Assembly: GCF_011806405.1 (NCBI RefSeq)
Contig: NZ_JAATOW010000044.1
Location: forward strand, 1 to 33,340
Source of the DNA: Pseudooceanicola sp. HF7
GTDB lineage: Bacteria > Pseudomonadota > Alphaproteobacteria > Rhodobacterales > Rhodobacteraceae
Direction: 5' to 3'
DNA: 33,340 nt
Shown here: positions 1-6,969 of the stretch, piece after piece
How positions within the stretch are numbered: position 1 is the first letter of the stretch
How the letters are laid out: every line of letters begins with the position of its first letter
Made by a program: the position numbers and the translations under genes
Notes under the pieces: model-generated
Seen by the model: the letters and a program-made list of their open reading frames with translations, nothing else
The model's database searches: none
Told to the model about the DNA's origin: nothing

Positions 1-143
1 CGGGCTTTTGCCAGCCCCTCTTCTATCTTGCGGGGGGTTGGGGGGTCGGGGTCGAACAGGGCCCCGTCCCAGCCGTTCAGCAGGAAGCGCGCGGCCCAGC
101 CGCCGCCGATGACCCCACCGCCGATGATCGCCGCGCGGCTCAT
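1..143 (-). CDS. lcdH: L-carnitine dehydrogenase, N-terminal part (cut by window edge)
   Basis: Only the first 47 codons are present; the rest lies beyond position 1. The start ATG at 143-141 overlaps the stop of the preceding BKACE gene as ATGA. The visible protein is the beginning of a 3-hydroxyacyl-CoA dehydrogenase-type Rossmann fold: a glycine-rich NAD loop (IIGGGVIGGGWAARFLL, residues 6-22) and an acidic strand end (FDPDPP) that would bind the NAD ribose. This N-terminus is what L-carnitine dehydrogenases show. The family oxidises L-carnitine to 3-dehydrocarnitine with NAD+, and some members carry a C-terminal thioesterase domain, which cannot be checked here. Position directly after BKACE, CaiD and an acyl-CoA dehydrogenase supports carnitine over a fatty 3-hydroxyacyl-CoA as substrate. 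Confidence 0.75.
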   Translation of the reverse strand, partial: MSRAAIIGGGVIGGGWAARFLLNGWDGALFDPDPPTPRKIEEGLAKA

Positions 144-1063
144 GCCGACAGGCTTTCGGGCACGCGTTTCGTCAGGCCCAGAAGGTCGCGCACCTCTTGC
201 GGGCCCATCAGCTCTGCCCCCAGACCCTTGAGGATCCCTGCCGCCTTTTCAACCAGTTGCGCATTCGTGGCCAGCACACCGCGTTCAAGATAGAGGTTGT
301 CCTCAAGCCCGACGCGGCAGTTGCCCCCCGCGATGGCGGCGGCCGCGACATAGGGCATCTGGTCCCGGCCCAGGGAGAAGGCGGACCAGGTCCAGCCGGC
401 GGGCACGTTGTGCACCATCGACTGGAAAGTCAGCATGTCATTGGGCGCGCCCCAGGGAATGCCCATGCAAAGCTGCACCAACGCAGGATCCTCGAGCGCG
501 CCTTCCTTCACCAGCTGGCGCGCGAACCAGAGGTGGCCGGTATCGAAGGCCTCGATCTCCGGCTTCACGCCAAGGTCGGTCATCTGACGGCCCATGGCGC
601 GCAGCATGTTGGTGGTATTGGTCATGACGTAATCGCCATCGCCAAAGTTCATGGATCCGCAGTCCAGAGTGCAGATCTCCGGCAGGCAGGCGCGGATATG
701 GGCCATCCGCTCGGTCGCACCGATCATGTCGGTGTCGGCTTCTTCCAGCGCCAGCGGTGTTTCAGGGGCCCCCAGGGTCAGGTCACCGCCGATGCCCGCC
801 GTCAGGTTCAGCACCATGTCCACGTCCGAGGCGCGGATCAGCCGGGTCAGTTCCTCGTAATAGGCGACATCGCGGCAGGGCGCGCCGGTTTCGGGATCAC
901 GCACATGGCAATGCACGATGGCCGCCCCGGCGCGCGCGGCATCGATGGCGGCTTCGGCGATTTCCTGCGGCGAGCGCGGGACAAGGCGGCTCTTGTCCTG
1001 GGTGGCGCCTGCGCCGGTGATGGCAGCGGTAATGAAGGGCTTGCGGTTCATCTGAAGCGGCAT
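140..1063 (-). CDS. BKACE-family (DUF849) dehydrocarnitine cleavage enzyme
   Basis: 307 residues, a normal length for the beta-keto acid cleavage enzyme family. These Zn-dependent TIM barrels condense a beta-keto acid with acetyl-CoA. For 3-dehydrocarnitine the products are acetoacetate and betainyl-CoA, the latter hydrolysed to glycine betaine. The N-terminal strand (KPFITAAITGAG), the zinc-binding HxH (IVHCHVRDP), and the late LEDNLYLERG segment are all present. I chose the ATG at 1063 because AGGAG lies 6 bases upstream; a longer frame reaching 1150 would run into caiD. The stop overlaps lcdH by ATGA, so the two are probably translationally coupled. Substrate specificity is inferred from the carnitine neighbours; other BKACE subfamilies use 3-keto-5-aminohexanoate and other keto acids. 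Confidence 0.85.
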   Translation of the reverse strand: MPLQMNRKPFITAAITGAGATQDKSRLVPRSPQEIAEAAIDAARAGAAIVHCHVRDPETGAPCRDVAYYEELTRLIRASDVDMVLNLTAGIGGDLTLGAPETPLALEEADTDMIGATERMAHIRACLPEICTLDCGSMNFGDGDYVMTNTTNMLRAMGRQMTDLGVKPEIEAFDTGHLWFARQLVKEGALEDPALVQLCMGIPWGAPNDMLTFQSMVHNVPAGWTWSAFSLGRDQMPYVAAAAIAGGNCRVGLEDNLYLERGVLATNAQLVEKAAGILKGLGAELMGPQEVRDLLGLTKRVPESLSA

Positions 1064-1076
1064 CGGGATCTCCTGT

Positions 1077-1859
1077 TCAGCGGCCCTTCCAGACCGGATC
1101 GCGTTTCTCTGCAAAGGCGCGGGCGCCTTCCTTCTGGTCCTCGGAGGCATAGAGCGTTTCCACGGTGGGGAACTGGGCCCGCGTGATGCGGTTCATACCG
1201 TCCTGGAATTTCATGTCCTCGGCCTCGCGCGCGATTTCCTTGATCGCGGCGAAGACAAGCGGCGGGCCGGAGGCCAGCTCATCGGCCAGCGCGCGGGCGG
1301 CCTCCATCAGCTCTGCCGCCGGCAGGATGCGGTTCACCAGGCCGAAACGCTGGGCTTCGTCCACGTCGAACCAGCGGCCCGTCAGCAGCAGCTCCATCGC
1401 GACGTGGTAGGGCACGCGCTTGGGCAGCTTGAGCGTGGCAGCATCGGCCACGGTGCCCGATCGGATTTCCGGCAGGGCAAAGCTGGCGTGTTCGGCGGCA
1501 AGGATGATGTCGGCCGAAAGCGCCAGTTCCAGCCCGCCGCCACAGCAGATGCCGTTGACGGCGGCGATGACGGGCTTGTTCATGCGCGGCAGCTCTTGCA
1601 GGCCGCCAAAGCCGCCGGGGCCGTAATCGGCATCCGGTGCCTCGCCTTCCGCGGCCGCCTTCAGGTCCCAGCCGGGGCAGAAGAACTTCTCTCCCGCGCC
1701 GGTGATGATGGCCACCCGCAGCTCCGGATCGTCGCGGAAGGCCAGGAAGGTTTCCCCCAGCTCCCGAGAGGTTTCCATGTCGATGGCATTGGCCTTGGGC
1801 CGGTTGATTGTGACCTCAAGTACGGCGCCACGGCGCTCTACCAGGATATTTCGGGTCAT
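1077..1859 (-). CDS. caiD: Carnitinyl-CoA dehydratase / crotonobetainyl-CoA hydratase CaiD
   Basis: 260-residue crotonase-fold protein. Two segments look almost identical to Escherichia coli CaiD as I remember it: GWDLKAAAEGEAPDAD near residues 63-78 and the extreme C-terminus AFAEKRDPVWKGR. The two glutamates reported for CaiD catalysis align at the same numbers, E111 (GGGLELAL) and E131 (ALPEIRSG). CaiD interconverts crotonobetainyl-CoA and L-carnitinyl-CoA. The start at 1859 overlaps the stop of the upstream ligase gene (ATGA). The gap to BKACE is only 13 bases and carries that gene's AGGAG, so it lies within the operon. In this aerobic setting it would hydrate crotonobetainyl-CoA towards carnitine, giving a beta-oxidation-like path from gamma-butyrobetaine. 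Confidence 0.9.
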   Translation of the reverse strand: MTRNILVERRGAVLEVTINRPKANAIDMETSRELGETFLAFRDDPELRVAIITGAGEKFFCPGWDLKAAAEGEAPDADYGPGGFGGLQELPRMNKPVIAAVNGICCGGGLELALSADIILAAEHASFALPEIRSGTVADAATLKLPKRVPYHVAMELLLTGRWFDVDEAQRFGLVNRILPAAELMEAARALADELASGPPLVFAAIKEIAREAEDMKFQDGMNRITRAQFPTVETLYASEDQKEGARAFAEKRDPVWKGR

Positions 1860-3943
1860 GCGGGGTCTCCCATGCGGATAAGGGCGTCTGCGGCCACGGC
1901 CCCGTCGGGCAGGCACATCAGCGGATTGATTTCGAGTTCCTGCAGCGTCGCGGCATTCGCCGTCACAAACTGTTGCAGGGCCATGATGGTGTCGAGCACC
2001 GCGTCCAGGTCGGCGCTCGGGCGGCCCCGGTAGCCTGTCAGCAGCGCGCCTGTGCGCAAGCTTTTGAGGTTTTTGTCAATCTCGGCGCGCGTCGCCGGGA
2101 TCAAGACCGAGGTCGTATCCCCGATCAGCTCCGTCAGGATGCCGCCAAGGCCCATGGTCAGCACAAAGCCATGGGCGGGATCCCGGGTGACCCCGATCAG
2201 CAGCTCTGCCACGGTGCCGGTGACCATCTCTTCCACCAGGAAGCTGTCACAGGGCATGGCGCGGGCGGCGGCGGCGACCGCTTTCGCGGTGCCAAGGCCC
2301 AGCACCACCGCGCCGGCCTCTGTCTTGTGCGCCACGCCTTCGCCCTTCAGCACCACAGGGAAGCCGATGCGCGCGGCCTCTGTCGCGGCCTCTTCGGGGC
2401 TCAGGGCGCGGGCCGCAGCGGGCACGCGCAGCCCGGCGGCAGAGAGAAGCGGCTTGGCCTCTGCCTCTGCGAACAGACGGGGGGACGTCGCGGGATCGCC
2501 CGACGGGCCAGGCTGTTGAACTGGCAACAGAACGGGCGAGGCTTCGCCGCTGACGTCACCCGGCGCACCGACAAGCGCGGCCGCTCGGATCGCCACGGCG
2601 GCCTCGCCCATACCGCACAGCGGGGTGATGCCGGCAGCGATCAGCCTGGCGGAAACCGCTTCCGGCAGCCCTTCGGGCAGCAGGGACAGCACCGCCATGC
2701 GCTTGCCCGCCGCGGCGGTCGCTTCGATGGCGGACAGCACCTGGTCGTAATCGGGGGCGGTGAAGCGATCGGCCCGCGGCAGGTCCAGGATGACCAGCGT
2801 CAGCGCCTGCGCGCCATTGGCCAGCCCGTCGAAACAGGCCTGCAGCGCCGCTTCGTCACCCCAGATATAGGTGTTGTAATCCAAAGGGTTGGCCAGGGCG
2901 ACGCGCGGGCCCAAAGCGGCGCGCAGGGCGATCTTCTGCCCCTCATCAAGCACGGGAAAGTGCAGGCCGGCTCGCTCGCCGATATCAGCCATTAGAGAGG
3001 CCTCTCCACCCGAGCAGGAAGCCGAGGCGACGCTGGCAGAGGGCAAGCCGCCGGTCACATGCAGAAGCTTCAGCGCCTCGACCAGTTCGGCGGGGGTGTC
3101 GACCTGCGCGATGCCAAGACGGGCCAGAAGGGCCCGCGCGCCCGCATCGCTGCCCACGAGGGAAGCTGTATGGGACACGACGGCCTCCTGCGCCTGCTGG
3201 CTTGAGCCGACCTTGAGCGCCACGATGGGCTTGCCAAGGGCACGGGCGCGGGCCGCCAGAGCTTCGATCGAGGGGATGTCGGAAAGTCCTTCGATATGCA
3301 GACCCAGGGCGGTGATACGGGGATCTTCCAGCAGCGCCACGCCAAGATCAGCCATGGAGGTCTGCGCTTGGTTGCCTGCCGCCACGACGGCGGCCAGCGG
3401 CAAGCCACGTTGCTGCATGGTGAGGTTGATCAGCACGTTGGAGCTTTGCCCAACGACCGCCACGCCACTTTCCAGCGGGGTCATGCCGTGCCGGTCGGGC
3501 CAAAGCGCGACGTCGTCCAACATGTTGACCATGCCATAGCAATTTGGGCCAAGGACGCGCATTTCCCCTGCGGCCTCAACCAGTTGCGCCTGAAGCTCTG
3601 CCCCGTCGGCCAGCTCTGCCGTGGCTTCGGAGAAGCCAGCGGCGAAACAGACCGCGCCGCTGCATCCCATCGCCGAAAGCTCTGCCGCGACGCTGACGGT
3701 CAGCGAGCGGTTCACGCCGATGAAGGCCGCATCCGGCACCCCCGGCAGATCGGCCAGACTGGCATATGCGCGTTCGCCCGCGATCTCTGGCTTGCTGGGG
3801 TGGACCGGCCAGACCGGCCCGGTAAAGCCACTGTCCCGGCATTGCGCGATGACGGAGGCACACCAGGTACCCCCGCCGATCACCACGATGGCCCGCGGCG
3901 TCAGGAACCGCGCAAGCGCGGCCTTTTCCGGCGCGTCCTTCAT
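1856..3943 (-). CDS. NDP-forming acyl-CoA synthetase (ATP-grasp), probable butyrobetaine/carnitine CoA ligase
   Basis: 695 residues with the fused layout of ADP-forming acyl-CoA synthetases: CoA-binding Rossmann domain (about 1-135), succinyl-CoA-ligase-like domains (about 150-450), and a C-terminal ATP-grasp domain (about 490-690). The phosphohistidine candidate is H258 in VVSHTASLVG, and the ATP-grasp part carries GVAHKTEAGAVVLGLG and an EINPLM segment. The start at 3943 lies one base after the upstream acyl-CoA dehydrogenase stop (TGAGATG). In enteric carnitine metabolism the CoA step is done by CaiC (AMP-forming) or CaiB (transferase). Here a different superfamily occupies the slot, so I infer that it makes gamma-butyrobetainyl-, crotonobetainyl- or carnitinyl-CoA. 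DddX, an ATP-dependent DMSP lyase, belongs to the same superfamily and is the main alternative. Confidence 0.75.
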   Translation of the reverse strand: MKDAPEKAALARFLTPRAIVVIGGGTWCASVIAQCRDSGFTGPVWPVHPSKPEIAGERAYASLADLPGVPDAAFIGVNRSLTVSVAAELSAMGCSGAVCFAAGFSEATAELADGAELQAQLVEAAGEMRVLGPNCYGMVNMLDDVALWPDRHGMTPLESGVAVVGQSSNVLINLTMQQRGLPLAAVVAAGNQAQTSMADLGVALLEDPRITALGLHIEGLSDIPSIEALAARARALGKPIVALKVGSSQQAQEAVVSHTASLVGSDAGARALLARLGIAQVDTPAELVEALKLLHVTGGLPSASVASASCSGGEASLMADIGERAGLHFPVLDEGQKIALRAALGPRVALANPLDYNTYIWGDEAALQACFDGLANGAQALTLVILDLPRADRFTAPDYDQVLSAIEATAAAGKRMAVLSLLPEGLPEAVSARLIAAGITPLCGMGEAAVAIRAAALVGAPGDVSGEASPVLLPVQQPGPSGDPATSPRLFAEAEAKPLLSAAGLRVPAAARALSPEEAATEAARIGFPVVLKGEGVAHKTEAGAVVLGLGTAKAVAAAARAMPCDSFLVEEMVTGTVAELLIGVTRDPAHGFVLTMGLGGILTELIGDTTSVLIPATRAEIDKNLKSLRTGALLTGYRGRPSADLDAVLDTIMALQQFVTANAATLQELEINPLMCLPDGAVAADALIRMGDPA

Positions 3944-3944
3944 C

Positions 3945-5105
3945 TCAGGCCCCCAGCGGCCGGAAGATCTCCCGGCTGATGATGTGGCGCTGGATTTCAG
4001 AGGTCCCGTCCCAAATGCGCTCCACCCGGGCATCGCGCCAGAAGCGTTCAATGGGCAGTTCGTCCATCAGGCCCATCCCCCCATGGATCTGCAGCGCGGC
4101 ATCGGTAACTTTTGCCAGCATTTCAGAGGCATAGACCTTGGCCGAGGCGATCTCTCGGTTGGCGGGCAGGCCCTGGTCCAACCGCCATGCAGAGGACAAC
4201 GTCAGCAAGTCTGCCGCGTCGATCTCTGTGATCATGTCGGCGATCTGGAAGCTGACGCCCTGGAACTTGGCGATGGGCTGGCCGAACTGGCTGCGCCCGG
4301 CCGCATAGTCCACGGCGTGGTCAAAGACGCGCCGCGCGCGGCCCACGGACATGGTCGCGACGGTGATGCGGGTGGCATAGAGCCATTCGTTCATCACCTC
4401 GAACCCGCCGTCGACCTCGCCCAGGACCTGGGCGTCCGACAGGCGGCAGTTGTCGAAGTAGAGAATGCAGTTCTTGTAGCCCCGGTGGGAAACGGAGTTG
4501 TAGCCCTTGGCCACCTCGAATCCCGGCGTGTCGCGATCCACCAAGAAGCAGGTGATCCGTTTCTTTGGCCCACGCGGGGTTTCATCGACGCCGGTGGCAA
4601 CGAAGACGATGAAGAAATCCGCGTGATCCGCGCCTGAGATGAAGTGCTTTGAGCCGTTGATGACCCAATCGCCGCCGTCGCGGGTGGCGCTGCATTTCAT
4701 GCCCCGAACGTCAGAGCCTGCGTCGGGCTCCGTCATCGCCAAGGCATCCATCTTTTCACCGCGCACGGCAGGCATCAGGTAGCGTTCCACCTGGTCGCCT
4801 TCGCAGGCCATCAGGATATTCTGCGGCCGCCCGAAGAAGTGCGTCAGCGCCATGGAGCCGCGGCCAAGCTCGCGTTCGACCAGGGCGAACTCCAGGTGCG
4901 ACAGGCCGGGCCCACCCACGCTTTCGGGGAAGTTGGACGCGTAGAAGCCCAGGTCGATGACCTTCTGCTTGATTTCCTGCGCGATCTCCGCCGGGACCTC
5001 TCCAGTCTTTTCGACGGTGTTTTCATGCGGATAGATCTCGTTCTCCACGAAGGAGCGGACGGTGGAGACGATCATCTCCTGTTCATCGGTAAGTCCGAAA
5101 TGCAT
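3945..5105 (-). CDS. Acyl-CoA dehydrogenase, probable gamma-butyrobetainyl-CoA dehydrogenase (CaiA-like role)
   Basis: 386 residues, full-length acyl-CoA dehydrogenase. The flavin/substrate motif AMTEPDAGSD is at about 123-132, the middle beta domain contains NGSKHFISGADHADF, and the C-terminal helical domain has QIHGGMGLMDELPIERFWRDARVE split around residues 339-362. At the place where medium/short-chain enzymes have the catalytic Glu (YEGT) this protein has D366 (WDGTSEIQ). The start at 5105 begins MHFGLTDEQE, the usual family N-terminus. It is the first gene of the operon, divergent from the regulator with 54 bases between starts. In context it would introduce the double bond of crotonobetainyl-CoA from butyrobetainyl-CoA. 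Enteric CaiA runs the reverse reduction; direction cannot be read from sequence. Confidence 0.8.
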   Translation of the reverse strand: MHFGLTDEQEMIVSTVRSFVENEIYPHENTVEKTGEVPAEIAQEIKQKVIDLGFYASNFPESVGGPGLSHLEFALVERELGRGSMALTHFFGRPQNILMACEGDQVERYLMPAVRGEKMDALAMTEPDAGSDVRGMKCSATRDGGDWVINGSKHFISGADHADFFIVFVATGVDETPRGPKKRITCFLVDRDTPGFEVAKGYNSVSHRGYKNCILYFDNCRLSDAQVLGEVDGGFEVMNEWLYATRITVATMSVGRARRVFDHAVDYAAGRSQFGQPIAKFQGVSFQIADMITEIDAADLLTLSSAWRLDQGLPANREIASAKVYASEMLAKVTDAALQIHGGMGLMDELPIERFWRDARVERIWDGTSEIQRHIISREIFRPLGA

Positions 5106-5159
5106 CTGTGCCCTCTTGAATGATTGGCTGCACAATGAAAGAGAATGGCCAGGACAATC
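5106..5159. promoter_or_regulatory. Divergent promoter region between acyl-CoA dehydrogenase and GlxA-type regulator
   Basis: Only 54 bases separate the two divergent start codons, so both promoters and any operator must lie here or extend into the coding regions. An AGGA at 5151-5154 serves the regulator start at 5160. I see no clear -35/-10 pair. Assignment is by arrangement alone. Confidence 0.45.
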
Positions 5160-6122
5160 ATGCAGTTCTGGCCGGGTACCATGCAGGAAGCGATAAAATC
5201 GACTGAACCCCGTGAACTGGCCGTATTGCTGTTCTCATCCTTCTCGAACTACTGCCTGGCCAATGCGGTGGAGCCCTTTCGCGCGGTGAACAACCTGACC
5301 GGGCAAGCCTGCTACCGCTGGCGGTTCGTCGGCCTGGAGGCGGGCGAGGTGACCTCTTCCAGCGGGATGACGGTCAAGGTGGAGGCGCTGGATCAGGCGC
5401 GCGGGGCCTACCTGTTCGTCATGCCCAGCTATGATGTCCAGGCCCATGACGGCCCCGATTGCCAGCGCGCGCTGCGCCAAGCGCGGGGGCGGTTCGGTGC
5501 GGTTGCGGGGCTGGACACGGGCAGCTGGCTGCTGGCCAGCGCCGGGCTGCTGGAGGGACGCCGCGCCACCATCCACCGCGAAGAACAGATCGCCTTGGCA
5601 GAGCGCTTTCCAGAGGTGCAGGTGCTGCCGGACCGGGTGGTGGATGACGGCGATCTCTTGTCCTGCGGCGGGGCACTTACCACCTTCGAGCTGGCGCTGG
5701 CGCTGATCGAACGCCACCAGGGCGCGGTGATGCGCCTTGAGGTGGCCGCCCTGTTCCTGGATGGCGACATGGAGGCCGGCGCAGGCCCGCGCCCGGGACG
5801 CAGCGCAGAAGCCGCAATGGCGCTAATGCTGCGCCGGATCGAGGCCCCGCTCCCCGTCGAGGCCATCGCCGCAGAGCTGGGCTTGAGCCGCAAGAGCCTG
5901 GAACAGCGGTGCCGGGCGCGCTACGGGATCGGCCCCAGCCAGCTTTACCGCGCCGTCCGCCTGCGCGAGGCCCGCCGCCTGGTCGAGAATACGATTCTCT
6001 CGGTGGCCGAAATCGCGGTGCGTTGCGGCTACAAGGATGCCAGCGCCATGACACGGGCCTTCCGGGTCGAGTTCGGCCTGCCTCCGCGTGCGCTGCGAGC
6101 CCGGCGGGAGCTGGGTTTCTAG
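5160..6122 (+). CDS. GlxA/CdhR-type AraC-family regulator of carnitine catabolism
   Basis: 320 residues: an N-terminal DJ-1/PfpI (glutamine amidotransferase-like) domain (about 10-170) and a C-terminal AraC double helix-turn-helix (about 210-315, with LGLSRKSLEQRCRARYG and VAEIAVRCGYKDASAM split by a linker). The nucleophile-elbow position that holds Cys in true DJ-1/PfpI enzymes reads GLDTGSWLLA, so this is a ligand sensor rather than an enzyme. Pseudomonas CdhR and GbdR, which sense carnitine and glycine betaine, share this architecture. Divergent placement from the carnitine operon fits a CdhR-like activator. I prefer ATG 5160, which has AGGA 5 bases upstream, over the in-frame ATG at 5145. 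The stop codon lies in the loop of a 13-bp hairpin. Confidence 0.8.
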   Translation: MQFWPGTMQEAIKSTEPRELAVLLFSSFSNYCLANAVEPFRAVNNLTGQACYRWRFVGLEAGEVTSSSGMTVKVEALDQARGAYLFVMPSYDVQAHDGPDCQRALRQARGRFGAVAGLDTGSWLLASAGLLEGRRATIHREEQIALAERFPEVQVLPDRVVDDGDLLSCGGALTTFELALALIERHQGAVMRLEVAALFLDGDMEAGAGPRPGRSAEAAMALMLRRIEAPLPVEAIAAELGLSRKSLEQRCRARYGIGPSQLYRAVRLREARRLVENTILSVAEIAVRCGYKDASAMTRAFRVEFGLPPRALRARRELGF

Positions 6123-6137
6123 GCCCCGCCGGGCTCG
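6096..6137 (+). terminator. 13-bp perfect hairpin straddling the regulator stop codon
   Basis: CGAGCCCGGCGGG at 6096-6108 is exactly complementary to CCCGCCGGGCTCG at 6125-6137, with a 16-base loop holding the TAG stop (6120-6122). There is no U-run, so it may be a GC-rich transcript end or mRNA 3' stabiliser rather than a classical intrinsic terminator. Confidence 0.55.
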
Positions 6138-6143
6138 AGTGGA

Positions 6144-6189
6144 CGGGACGGGTTTTGTCCCGCCCCCTCCGTTTGTCCCGCCCCCTCCG
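6144..6189. repeat. Short hairpin plus perfect 18-bp tandem duplication
   Basis: CGGGAC (6144-6149) pairs with GTCCCG (6157-6162). Overlapping it, the 18-mer TTTGTCCCGCCCCCTCCG occurs twice in perfect tandem at 6154-6171 and 6172-6189. The duplication lies between two convergent genes and looks like a recent slippage or duplication event. Confidence 0.8.
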
Positions 6190-6209
6190 GTCGCAGCAGA
6201 TGGCGCGCT

Positions 6210-6238
6210 TTTGGGCCCTGAACGTTCAGGAGCCCAAA
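6210..6238. terminator. 14-bp perfect palindrome extended to a 29-base hairpin at aldolase 3' end
   Basis: CCTGAACGTTCAGG at 6217-6230 is a perfect palindrome. Outer arms TTTGGGC (6210-6216) and GCCCAAA (6232-6238) extend it with a single bulged base at 6231. It contains the aldolase stop codon. It could end transcription from either side or bind a dimeric protein; no U-run follows on either strand. Confidence 0.5.
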
Positions 6239-6969
6239 GGCGGCAGGGTTGAGCGCAGGTAAGCAAAGTGCTTCTGCGCCATCCCGCGATAGGCCTGCCA
6301 GCCCTCTGCCGTGTTCTGCGCCACCGCGTCCGACAGCACCGCCAGCTTCTGCCCGGTAGAGCGCGCCAGCACGATGGTCTGCGCCGCCTTTTCGAAGAAG
6401 TAGAGATCCTCGAAGGCCTCTGCCACGGTATCGCCCACGATGGTCACCCCGTGGTTGCCCATCACCAGCACCGACTTGTCGCCAAGGGACTCCGCCAGCC
6501 TCTGGCCCTCTTCCTGGGCATCGGCGATGCCGCCGAAGGACAGGTCATAGGCGGTGCGGCCGTGGAAACGGGCAGTGTTGTTGTCCAGCGGAATGACCGT
6601 GGGATCGGCCAGGCAGGACAGCGCCGTGGCATAGGGGGAATGGCAATGCAGGATCACCCGCGCGGCCGGAAGCTGCCCGTGCATCGTGCCATGGATGCAC
6701 CAGGCAGAGGCATCGGGCGCATCGGGCCCCTCAAGCGTGTCGCTGTTGCGGCTGTCCAGCCGCAGCAGGTCTTCAGGGGCGATGGTCGCGAAATGCTGCC
6801 AGCGCGGGTTGAGCAGGAATTCCTGCCCATCCGCCGAGATCGCCGCAGAGAAGTGGTTGCCCACGGATTCGCTCCAGCCCATGGCGTGACAGATGCGGAA
6901 GGCATCCGACAGGTCACGGCGCAGCGCCTGCTCCGTCTGGGGGGCTGTGTCTGGAGTCAGGTCCTTCAT
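6226..6969 (-). CDS. Class II aldolase/adducin family protein
   Basis: 247 residues. Zinc ligands of the family are visible: H108 and H110 (ILHCHSPYATALS) and H173 (MGNHGV). The catalytic Glu of fuculose-phosphate-type aldolases (usually S-E-W before the next His) is Ala here (SAWCIHG, A89), placing it with adducin-like members whose reactions are mostly unknown. The start at 6969 overlaps the stop of the upstream dioxygenase gene (ATGA), so the two proteins are co-translated. In that setting it may act on the hydroxylated product or a later aldehyde or keto intermediate; this is inference. A retro-aldol split of 3-hydroxytrimethyllysine would fit if the partner were a trimethyllysine dioxygenase, but such activity is normally PLP-dependent. 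Confidence 0.75.
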   Translation of the reverse strand: MKDLTPDTAPQTEQALRRDLSDAFRICHAMGWSESVGNHFSAAISADGQEFLLNPRWQHFATIAPEDLLRLDSRNSDTLEGPDAPDASAWCIHGTMHGQLPAARVILHCHSPYATALSCLADPTVIPLDNNTARFHGRTAYDLSFGGIADAQEEGQRLAESLGDKSVLVMGNHGVTIVGDTVAEAFEDLYFFEKAAQTIVLARSTGQKLAVLSDAVAQNTAEGWQAYRGMAQKHFAYLRSTLPPLGS

